Shown piece after piece: positions 36,165 to 43,799 of a DNA stretch of 64,000 nt. This DNA is from Guptibacillus hwajinpoensis (GTDB lineage Bacteria; Bacillota; Bacilli; Bacillales; Guptibacillaceae). Position 1 is the first letter of the stretch, and each line of letters starts with the position of its first letter. The translations under genes and the position numbers were made by a program. Location: positions 496,001 to 560,000 of the forward strand of contig NZ_JAIVKU010000004.1 of NCBI RefSeq assembly GCF_020524165.1, written 5' to 3'. Under the pieces are notes generated by a model, which was given only the letters and a program-made list of their open reading frames with translations, had not been told where the DNA came from and did no database searches.

Positions 36165-37568
36165 TTAGCTCTTCTTTTTTAATTGAACAAAGTTGTCTAT
36201 GAATTTATCATTATGATGTTTTAATGCTACTTTAGAAGGATAATAATTCTTAATTACTGGCAATCTAATTTTTATTCCATTATATGATTGGTAATACTTT
36301 GAATTTATATTATTACTGACTAATAAAACATAATCAGGAGTAATTGTAATTAATCCTTTGTCAAATAACCTATGAAAGTCTACTCTTAGTAGTAACCCAT
36401 TTTGTTGGTGGTGGCTATACTCATTAATATATCTTTGTATATGAGCTGATTCTAAAATATTTACAATTGATTCTCCAGTAACACAGCACTTTTCTTCATA
36501 ATTAAGCATAATGTCATCTCTAAATTTTTCTTGTTTAGTTCTTTTAATAACCTCAGTAGTTGAATTATTGGCCTCTTTTTTTGATTCATCAATTAGTTTA
36601 AAAGGTGAAATAAATTTACAATCAAATCTCAGTTTATAAACATCATAAATAATATCAGGGTTTGTATACTCTTTCAGTCCTTGAGCCAAATAGAATTTGC
36701 CCTTTTGTTTTTGTTTTTTTATATTAAATTGTTTAGAAATTTCTTCTTGAGCTAATTTCTCATCAACATATCCAAGGTTCATATATATATTTTTAGCTAA
36801 AGATACCTTTCCAGAATCATTGAAAAATTTTGGGCTACCTTGTGGTAGATTCAATACACTAGCTAGGCTAGTAATCCTTCTGGAAATTAAATAATTGTCT
36901 CTATTTTTTTTCTCAGATTTTATTGTTTTGATAACAAATCCATTGGAAAATAAATTAGATGTTTTACTTTTAGCTTCAGTCTTTCCATTTTTCTTGTAGT
37001 AAACCGTTTGTTTATCTGCTTCATATATTAGATCAATACATGCCTTACTTACTTCAATATATCTAATATTCCCATGATCATTAAGTTTCAAAGTGGTCCC
37101 ATTTATAATGTCAGATGTTTTTAAATTTAGTAGTTCTGAACAGCCTTTTCCAAGTACGCCTTCAAAAGTAAGTTGAAGCAAAACTGCATCCTGAGGATTC
37201 TTGCATTTGTTAATGACTTCTTTTAACTCTTGGTCTGTGATGAACACTTTTTTATCCAAAAAGGTTGATAGCCAATTTATATTAAAAACATCATCTAAAG
37301 GATTAACTTTAATCAATTTTAATTCTACACAATATTTTATGTAGCTTTTTATAGTTTGGGCATAGACCCTAACACTATTAAATGTTTTTATATCATATGA
37401 TTTTATCAATTCCTCTATTTCATTAAGGTTAAATTCATAAATATATTTTTTGAATTGAATTTCTTTTCTAGTACCTCCATTTAGTATATTAAAGTATTTA
37501 ATTCTACTATTAGCAGGATACATTGTTTCAGTAAATGGTATCTTATAGTCTTTTTTCTCATTAATCAT
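36165..37568 (-). CDS. Recombinase-like domain fused to HNH endonuclease
   Basis: 467 residues. Residues about 1-330 look like a tyrosine-recombinase SAM-like plus catalytic fold (VRVYAQTIKSYIKYCVELKL, then LLQLTFEGVLGKGCSELLNL), but where an active enzyme has TGLRxSEL this one has GKGCSEL, and no clear HxxR or Tyr box follows. Residues about 360-405 are an HNH_2 nuclease (CVTGESIVNILESAHI, then QQNGLLLRVDFHRLFDKGLI). So a probably inactive DNA-binding recombinase fold carries an HNH nuclease. Start 37568 follows GGAGGGG. Possible roles are phage or plasmid restriction, or element mobility. Confidence 0.7.
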   Translation of the reverse strand: MINEKKDYKIPFTETMYPANSRIKYFNILNGGTRKEIQFKKYIYEFNLNEIEELIKSYDIKTFNSVRVYAQTIKSYIKYCVELKLIKVNPLDDVFNINWLSTFLDKKVFITDQELKEVINKCKNPQDAVLLQLTFEGVLGKGCSELLNLKTSDIINGTTLKLNDHGNIRYIEVSKACIDLIYEADKQTVYYKKNGKTEAKSKTSNLFSNGFVIKTIKSEKKNRDNYLISRRITSLASVLNLPQGSPKFFNDSGKVSLAKNIYMNLGYVDEKLAQEEISKQFNIKKQKQKGKFYLAQGLKEYTNPDIIYDVYKLRFDCKFISPFKLIDESKKEANNSTTEVIKRTKQEKFRDDIMLNYEEKCCVTGESIVNILESAHIQRYINEYSHHQQNGLLLRVDFHRLFDKGLITITPDYVLLVSNNINSKYYQSYNGIKIRLPVIKNYYPSKVALKHHNDKFIDNFVQLKKKS

Positions 37569-37743
37569 TTGTTCCCCTCCTTCTCTTATAATTATTATTA
37601 CATATAATGTAAAAACCATGGTAGAATTTTATTTAGGAAAACTTAAGTCCTAAATAAATAGACATTGAAGAAATTTTACCAACTTCTTAATTTTATATCT
37701 TAATCAGTTTATTAAACTCAATTGATAAGGAGTATTACTAGTT

Positions 37744-38949
37744 ATGGCAGAATTGAAAATGAGTCTATTTGAAAATGGAATAGACTTTATAGAAAGAAGT
37801 ATCTACTCATATGATGAAGCAAAGGAAAATCCAGGTGAGTATAAATATGCTTTGTTACTTCTTGGTATTGGGGCAGAATTAATATTAAAAAGAATTTTAG
37901 AAAAAGAACATCCATTATTTTTATTGGATAAATTTGAAAATGACACAAAAACTGTAACTTCTGAAAAGATAATAGACAGAATTAAAATGGTATATAGAGA
38001 TAGAGGTAGAAGAATAAGCAATGATGATGTTAAGAACATTGAAGCTATTAGGAGTATAAGAAATAACATTATTCATAAAGAAGTAAATATTAAGGATGAA
38101 CCTTCAGTTATTTTCTCACAAACTTTATACTCACTAGATAGGATGGTTAAATTATTCCTTAATACAACATTGTCTAGCACAGTTTCAAATTGGAATCATA
38201 TTGTTTCTGATGAAACTATAAGAAGTCATTATTACAGAGGTGTTAAAGGGATAAGTATTGATGGTGTATTGGTTCCATGTCCTTTTTGTTCATTAGAGGT
38301 TTTATTAAATAAAGAGGGACAAATAAAATGTCATCATTGTGAAACCACATATTCAAATATATTAGAAGCAATATTTTTACTGGATGAAGAAAAAAAGGTG
38401 AAAAAAGTATTATTAGATGGGTACGCAAAAGAGGTTCTTAATAAAAGTACTTTGTGGGAGAAAATAAAAGCTATCCATGCCACTGAAAATAGTATTTTAA
38501 AGGACATGGCTATAAATCAACTTATTGATAGTATTCAAGAGACTAAGAATGTTACTTATGATTGTCCTAGATGTGGTGAAGTAGATTTTTTGTTTTTTGA
38601 TGAGGAAATAAACCACTTAATATGTATCAATTGTGAAATTATTGAATCAAAAAAATGTAACCAATGCAAAAACAATTCAGTAGTAGATGACTTTGGGGCA
38701 GATTTTTGTCTGTTTTGTAGAGAAAACCCTGAAGCTATGCATTGTGAATGTTGTCATACTAATATTTATTCTAACTTAAATGAGGTTTCTATTGATGTTA
38801 TAAAAACTGATCAATTTGATTTGCCACTCAAATATGAGGGACATCCATATATTTTTGCAAGAGTGTGTTTGGACTGTGAAGATTCCTTAAGAGATTTTGA
38901 AGATAAAGGAATAATCCAGATGGTTCCATACTCCATAAAAGATAAATAA
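37744..38949 (+). CDS. HEPN-like domain with multiple zinc ribbons
   Basis: 401 residues. Residues 1-155 are all-helical with KYALLLLGIGAELILKRIL and then RNNIIH (R106-H111), the Rx4H signature of HEPN ribonucleases. The C-terminal half has CxxC pairs at about 179/182, 196/199, 274/277, 294/297, 305/308, 322/325, 334/337 and 375/378, enough for three or four zinc ribbons. HEPN proteins are frequent RNA-cleaving effectors of toxin and anti-phage systems, so this is a candidate defence protein (inference). The next gene starts 16 bases later and is probably its partner. Confidence 0.65.
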   Translation: MAELKMSLFENGIDFIERSIYSYDEAKENPGEYKYALLLLGIGAELILKRILEKEHPLFLLDKFENDTKTVTSEKIIDRIKMVYRDRGRRISNDDVKNIEAIRSIRNNIIHKEVNIKDEPSVIFSQTLYSLDRMVKLFLNTTLSSTVSNWNHIVSDETIRSHYYRGVKGISIDGVLVPCPFCSLEVLLNKEGQIKCHHCETTYSNILEAIFLLDEEKKVKKVLLDGYAKEVLNKSTLWEKIKAIHATENSILKDMAINQLIDSIQETKNVTYDCPRCGEVDFLFFDEEINHLICINCEIIESKKCNQCKNNSVVDDFGADFCLFCRENPEAMHCECCHTNIYSNLNEVSIDVIKTDQFDLPLKYEGHPYIFARVCLDCEDSLRDFEDKGIIQMVPYSIKDK

Positions 38950-38965
38950 AATAGGGTTTTAGGAT

Positions 38966-39829
38966 ATGATTATTTATGTTGGTAATAACTTAGAAATTAT
39001 GTTGAGAATGGGAGATAACATTTTGACTAATATTGAATTAACTAGTTTTATTTTAACAATAGCATCCTTTGTAGCAAGTTTGTTTTTGGGTGGGTTTGCT
39101 ATATGGCTTTCTAAACATTTTGATGATAAATCTAGTCAGGCCCTAAATAAAGTCCAAGATTTAACAAATGAAATTAAAGGGCTTACTGATAAATCAGTAT
39201 CTCAGAATGAACAAATCACCCAAAAAATGTTAGAAAAAGTACTTGAACCAAACCATTATGGGGTGATTGAAAAGAATACATTAACTAATGTTGAATATGA
39301 ACAAAATAGTAATCCTTTAGAAAGTCTTATAATTGATTTACATTACAAACAGGAATTGCAGATTGAAGAACTTAGAAAGCAAATAACAAAATTCAAGACA
39401 ATGAATCTTACTCAATTTTCATCAGATAGGAGCCAAGAATTACATTTGATTTTACTTAAATGGGTTCCGTACCCAGCACATTATGTAATAATAAAAGCTA
39501 TAATTGATCATAATGTTAATTCATCAGAAGAATTGAAGGAGCTAGAGTCTTCTAAGATTGTACCAACAAGATCAAAAATAGGGATGAGAAATATTCTAAA
39601 GGAAGGTATTGTGATTGGTGATGCTTACTCTTACAAAATAAATCCAGAATACTATACACAACTAAAAAAATGGGTACAAGTAAACAAAGAAGATCTTGAA
39701 GAATTGCAAAATTTAATTGTTGAAGAAGATGAAATTAAGGGAATTAAAGAAAGAGATCTAGAAAGAATGGAGAAGATTCAATTAAATAAAACTGTCATAT
39801 CCTCTAGATTAAAATTTGACTTTGATTAA
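38966..39829 (+). CDS. Membrane-anchored coiled-coil protein paired with the HEPN-like gene
   Basis: Up to 287 residues. One membrane helix near the N-terminus (FILTIASFVASLFLGGFAIWL), then a coiled coil (KVQDLTNEIKGLTDKSVSQN and onward), then a helical domain with SSEELKELESSKIVPTRSKI that could be a winged helix. The start is uncertain: ATG 38966 has AGGAT too close, while TTG 39023 has GGGAG 8 bases upstream and puts the helix right at the N-terminus. No family recognised. The order suggests that it senses or localises, and that the HEPN-like protein is the effector. Confidence 0.6.
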   Translation: MIIYVGNNLEIMLRMGDNILTNIELTSFILTIASFVASLFLGGFAIWLSKHFDDKSSQALNKVQDLTNEIKGLTDKSVSQNEQITQKMLEKVLEPNHYGVIEKNTLTNVEYEQNSNPLESLIIDLHYKQELQIEELRKQITKFKTMNLTQFSSDRSQELHLILLKWVPYPAHYVIIKAIIDHNVNSSEELKELESSKIVPTRSKIGMRNILKEGIVIGDAYSYKINPEYYTQLKKWVQVNKEDLEELQNLIVEEDEIKGIKERDLERMEKIQLNKTVISSRLKFDFD

Positions 39830-40270
39830 GATAAAAACTGATTATTAGAAAGAAAACTACATAAATAGTAGTGGGATGCTTCAAAGTAAATTAAGTGGAG
39901 TAGTATCATATTTGTAATAAAATATAGACTTGAAGCTATATAAAAAACTACTAAGTGGAAAATAACTCTGGACATCAAACATTGTTAGAGGTAATTGTAC
40001 TATCAGAGAGTTCAAAGGAATTAGGTTGACTTTGGGGAAGATTTTCACCTATCACATTAAGAGTTTGTTATAAAGGATTTATAAAGGGAAATTAAAAAGC
40101 AAAAGTTGCACAACTGATTTGACTAGCATCAAGACCTATAGAGCATACATTTATTAATTAGGTAATGGGGCAGGGGGGATTTAGTATCAACCAAAAACTA
40201 CTTAGATTTTATAATCTTAACAATCAAATTGATGAAAATAACTATCTGCCCTGCTTTATTATGATTTTAG
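39830..40270. other. Non-coding stretch of the element
   Basis: About 440 bases without a supported gene. AT-rich, no CpG, and one GGGGCAGG octamer at 40167-40174. No promoter or RNA family recognised. Confidence 0.5.
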
Positions 40271-40306
40271 CCAAAAAAAGAGACTGATCTCAAAAGAGTC
40301 AGTCAT
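40271..40306 (-). terminator. Terminator of the minus-strand two-gene unit
   Basis: Read on the minus strand, GACTGA and TCAGTC close a hairpin over CTCTTTTGAGA, followed by TCTTTTTTT. Confidence 0.7.
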
Positions 40307-40369
40307 AAGGAAATTGCCAAATCATGACAATATTTATTATATTATTAAAACTGAATAAATCAATCTGTT

Positions 40370-40582
40370 TTATTGGATTTTCTTAACATCAGATATAGAA
40401 AAGCACTCTTCTAATGTTTCAACCTGTTTTTTAGTTAAAAAGATGTTGTCACCAACATAAAACAAGGTTTGTCCTTTGGCTACAGCTTCAATAAACTGTT
40501 TGCCAGCAGGCTGATCTAATACTTCATCTGTTTTAAGATAAATTCTCTTAGTAGCTATTGCTTCAAATTTCTCTTGTGCCAT
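40370..40582 (-). CDS. Small unknown element protein (70 residues)
   Basis: Acidic-basic mixed 70-residue protein, MAQEKFEAIATKRIYLKTDE at the start. Its middle segment TLFYVGDNIFLTKKQVETL resembles YLFVGGTYVNKDAIASF in the protein encoded just upstream, so the two may share a small beta-beta-alpha module. GGAG lies 9 bases before the start. Second gene of a two-gene unit, 15 bases after the first. Function unknown. Confidence 0.6.
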   Translation of the reverse strand: MAQEKFEAIATKRIYLKTDEVLDQPAGKQFIEAVAKGQTLFYVGDNIFLTKKQVETLEECFSISDVKKIQ

Positions 40583-40597
40583 TTTTAATCACTCCTT

Positions 40598-41071
40598 TTA
40601 AACTTCTCTGTAAATTCCATGACCATAATCTTTAAACTTATGTTCATTCTCTTTATATACTGATTCTGCTAGCTTCTCAGCTTCATCCTCATACTTTGCC
40701 TGATCTTTCCTTTCTTCATCTAAAGCCTTATTAACTTCTTCCTCATCTGCATCCACAAAAGAGGCAATAGCATCCTTGTTTACATATGTCCCACCTACAA
40801 AGAGGTATTTTTCAGTGTTAGCAGTAACATGCTCTCTAAGAGGCCTGTAATTGTAATCTAAGGCATCCACTTCAATAGTTTTTCCATTAAGTAGTGTTAC
40901 AGCTGCTTTTCTTGATTTTTTCTTTTCAGAGAATTTTTCATGTGACTCTGAATCAACTCCAAACACTTCCATATAAGCTTCATACAAGTGGGAATCAGTG
41001 TTTCTTTTCTTTTCTGCACCTTTTTTCATCTTTAATCCATTTTCATACCAATCTGGTAATTTGTTGCTCAT
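40598..41071 (-). CDS. Unknown element protein (157 residues)
   Basis: 157 residues, very rich in Lys and Glu, no membrane helix. Basic N-terminal third, then AVTLLNGKTIEVDALDYNYR, then YLFVGGTYVNKDAIASFVDA, and a charged helical tail (EVNKALDEERKDQAKYEDEA). AGGAGATG precedes the ATG. Probably a soluble, small DNA- or protein-binding factor; not recognised. First gene of a minus-strand pair. Confidence 0.6.
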   Translation of the reverse strand: MSNKLPDWYENGLKMKKGAEKKRNTDSHLYEAYMEVFGVDSESHEKFSEKKKSRKAAVTLLNGKTIEVDALDYNYRPLREHVTANTEKYLFVGGTYVNKDAIASFVDADEEEVNKALDEERKDQAKYEDEAEKLAESVYKENEHKFKDYGHGIYREV

Positions 41072-42160
41072 CTATTCTCACATCTCCTATAAAGTATTTA
41101 CCTTTTCTTGTATATGGGGCAGAAGGGGTTGGACTACACCATAATAAAAAAAGGCACACATATAACCAGCTAGTTGAAAGCTAATTGATATGTATACCTT
41201 GTGTGTTGATCTATATGAACCTTATAGGAAATTAGTTATGTAGGGAGAGGCTAGTGAAACCTCTCCAATTCAGAAGAATTTAGGAGTCTTCCATGACAAG
41301 AAGAACTACAAGCATCTATTGTTGCTTGCATACTTATAGTTCATCAATGTAGGGCTATTTGCCACTTTTTTGACCAATTCATCAAAATTTCTTTTAATAA
41401 TTTATTTAACCTGCCCCAGCTTGCCTGTATATGTATTAATGATAATTAGAGGACTGTTAGCAGTCCATTGTGAAGATACTTCTGAACAATGCTTATAGTT
41501 GTCTTTTAGTAATTAACAATCTTTCCAAGTATTCAAGATTGGGCTAGAGCCATGAATATCTAATCTATTAAGTAATTCAATAAGAATTACAATTGCTAAA
41601 GCAATTGGGCTAAAGCCCTTGAGTTAATTATTTAAGTGATTTCCCCCATCTCCATTTCAAAAAAATAGTAAAAAAAGTTTTTCCTCTTCCCTTTGGGGAA
41701 GGTCTACTCTTATAGTTCTTGTTTGTAGGTGGGAATGTTTGTTCTTATAAATCCTCCATCCCTTGTGGCTCAAGGGGTTTGGCTGTTTTGGTGGTTTTTA
41801 TCTATTATATTAAATCTTTATGACAATTTTAATTTCAAAAAAATGGAGTTGAGTTTGCTATTTCACTGTATGTTTGAGTTGAAGAAGGGAGGGTGTCTTC
41901 TTTAATGAAATAAAGTACCCTTTTACAGATTTCAAAAATGATAGATATGTGATAGTGGTGCCATTTTCATATTTGTTGGATTTTTAGAAGGGATAGCCCA
42001 TATAGCCCCCCCTACAAACCAATGTAAGTAAATAATTAAAAACATACATTCATTTTATTGATAATACTATGTTTGTTGGAATGAAGATGATATATTCAAG
42101 TTAGTTAAAAAAACATACATTCAAAACATTGATATAACTGGCTTGAAAGGAAGATAACTA
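41072..42160. other. Hairpin-rich non-coding region of the element
   Basis: Nearly 1.1 kb without a supported ORF. It contains several short-loop hairpins: GGAGAGG/CCTCTCC (41244-41265), CAATTGC/GCAATTG (41590-41607) directly joined to GGGCT/AGCCC (41607-41618), CTTCCC/GGGAAG (41687-41700) and CCCTTG/CAAGGG (41760-41777). Three copies of CTTATAGTT (41333, 41492, 41709) and two of the GGGGCAG motif (41116, 41410 reverse) also lie here. Candidates are a structured RNA or a replication/processing region. Confidence 0.5.
42038..42134 (+). repeat. Two 26-bp direct repeats upstream of the tyrosine recombinase
   Basis: AAAAACATACATTCA-N4-ATTGATA occurs at 42038-42063 and 42109-42134, 71 bp apart, the second ending 26 bases before the recombinase ATG. 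Conserved blocks with a variable four-base gap are what a protein binding two helical faces would need; likely operators or accessory recombination sites. Confidence 0.75.
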
Positions 42161-42721
42161 ATGACTACTAAGAATCAAGTTAAAGATGTGCAACCAATTA
42201 GAAGTAAGGAACAAATTGAAGACATGAAATGGTCTTTAAAGAAGTGGTGTGGTGAAAGAGATTACATACTATTTCTCATTGGAATTAACACTGGATTAAG
42301 AGTAGGGGATTTATTGAGATTGAAAGTTAGTGATGTAAGAGGGAAAAGGAAGCTAGTTTTACATGAAGGGAAAACAAAGAAACCAAGGACAATCAACCTC
42401 ACAAACATCTATGATGAGATACAGTCATATATCAATCACATTGACTCAGTGTGGCTTTTTCCATCTAGGAAAGGGGATAACCCTATATCCACCACACAGG
42501 CATACAGACAGCTAAATAAGGCTTCTCATATGGTTGATATTGATGAAGGGATAGGAACACATACTATGAGGAAGACATTTGGTTACTGGTTTTATAAACA
42601 AACAATGGATGTAGCAAAATTGCAATTAATCTTAAACCATTCACATCCTGACATAACCTTAAAATACATTGGAATCACTGAAGAAGAGATTGAAAGATCA
42701 TTAGAAAGTTTCAGCCTTTAG
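42161..42721 (+). CDS. Minimal tyrosine recombinase (catalytic domain only)
   Basis: 186 residues with the complete catalytic set: Arg47 (TGLRVGDLL), Lys near 71, His134 and Arg137 (THTMRKTFG), His160 and Tyr169 (LKYIG). The N-terminal arm and core-binding domains of ordinary integrases are missing, so the enzyme is of the short YopP-like phage kind, possibly working on repeats or resolving multimers. RBS GAAAGGAAG. The two direct repeats just upstream may be its own targets. Confidence 0.85.
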   Translation: MTTKNQVKDVQPIRSKEQIEDMKWSLKKWCGERDYILFLIGINTGLRVGDLLRLKVSDVRGKRKLVLHEGKTKKPRTINLTNIYDEIQSYINHIDSVWLFPSRKGDNPISTTQAYRQLNKASHMVDIDEGIGTHTMRKTFGYWFYKQTMDVAKLQLILNHSHPDITLKYIGITEEEIERSLESFSL

Positions 42722-43556
42722 TAGTTCAACTCCTTTTTTTCCCCAAGGGTTAAGCATTCAGTACCTTTTTAACCTGCCCCAATAGCTGTTTAAGAGAATC
42801 TAATAAGAAAGGGATACTTCCCTTTCCCTTCTTCCAGAAGGGGTGTGTTACCACACCTAGTATAATACTAATACCCTATACAAATTTTCCTTTCAGTCAA
42901 TTTGTTTTTATCTTATAGTTCATCTCTGTATGACTGATTAAGCACTTTTTATGCTGTTAAATACAGGGGAGTCCAATTTGTAATTGATAATGATAAATAT
43001 ATTTCAGTTATTTTCTTATGCATTAAAGTGATCAGCTTTAAACTATTGTTTATTTGCTAATAGAGGTAACAAACAAGAAAGTGTACCTTATGGTTTTATA
43101 GATAGGTAGTCAGAATAAATTGGGTATAACAAGTAAAATACAGTTACTCTAAAATCATTACTTCCATGAGGTTTATTCCTAAATAATTCCAAATATAAGT
43201 AGAAGGGGCAGGTTTGAGTGTTAAATATCATGCTCAAATAGCCCATAAACCTAAAAAAAGTTCTGCCAATTTCCACCATTATTATACAAACTCTCATTAA
43301 TTATAATTTTAAATAATAATAAAATATTGTTCCAACACTTGTTACAACAACACTTTACATTATTATCCATTTATAATGAGTGTCAATTACCACAAAAAGT
43401 GTTTGATAAATAGTGTCAGTGACAGGCTTTTGCTCTTTGTGCAATACTTGAATTAAGCAAAAAAGCAGCATTAAAAAAGGGTAGCAATTAGCAGGAAATA
43501 AATTAAGAATTTCTGCATTAAAATGATCAAAACACAGTAGGAGGTGTAGAGATAAG
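42722..43556. other. Non-coding region of the element with tandem hairpins
   Basis: About 835 bases with no supported ORF. CCCTTCT/AGAAGGG is followed at once by GGTGTG/CCACACC (42828-42858), a double hairpin. A fourth CTTATAGTTCATC copy lies at 42912, and its neighbourhood resembles that at 41333 over about 40 bp. GGGGCAGG occurs at 42773 (reverse) and 43205. Confidence 0.5.
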
Positions 43557-43700
43557 ATGAGTAGAGAAGAGCAGAGTAGAGATATGGAAGTGGTGGTTAA
43601 TGGAAAACCAAACTTAGAAAAACTTGCAGTAGCACTAAATGAGATTTTCACAAAAATTGATGTGGAAAAAGAGGACAACAGATTAAAACAAGCAGGGTAA
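43557..43700 (+). CDS. 47-residue protein preceding the serine recombinase
   Basis: A small ORF with a strong AGGAGGTG RBS encodes a charged protein with the core VVVNGKPNLEKLAVALNEIF and an acidic tail. It starts 243 bases upstream of the integrase gene on the same strand. Short genes in this position often encode recombination directionality or integrase control factors; the sequence itself does not prove this. Confidence 0.55.
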   Translation: MSREEQSRDMEVVVNGKPNLEKLAVALNEIFTKIDVEKEDNRLKQAG

Positions 43701-43799
43701 ATTGACTACCTTGCTTTTTTCTATAGTTAATGGTGTAATAAAAAACATGACAAACATAATGTGTTGTAATCAATAAGGTTGTAAGAAAGGGTGTAAACA

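Noticed and set aside
43355..43678. Minus-strand ORF of 107 residues in the element
   Set aside because: It overlaps the well-supported 47-residue plus-strand gene with its strong RBS, has no RBS itself and reads as hydrophobic antisense sequence.
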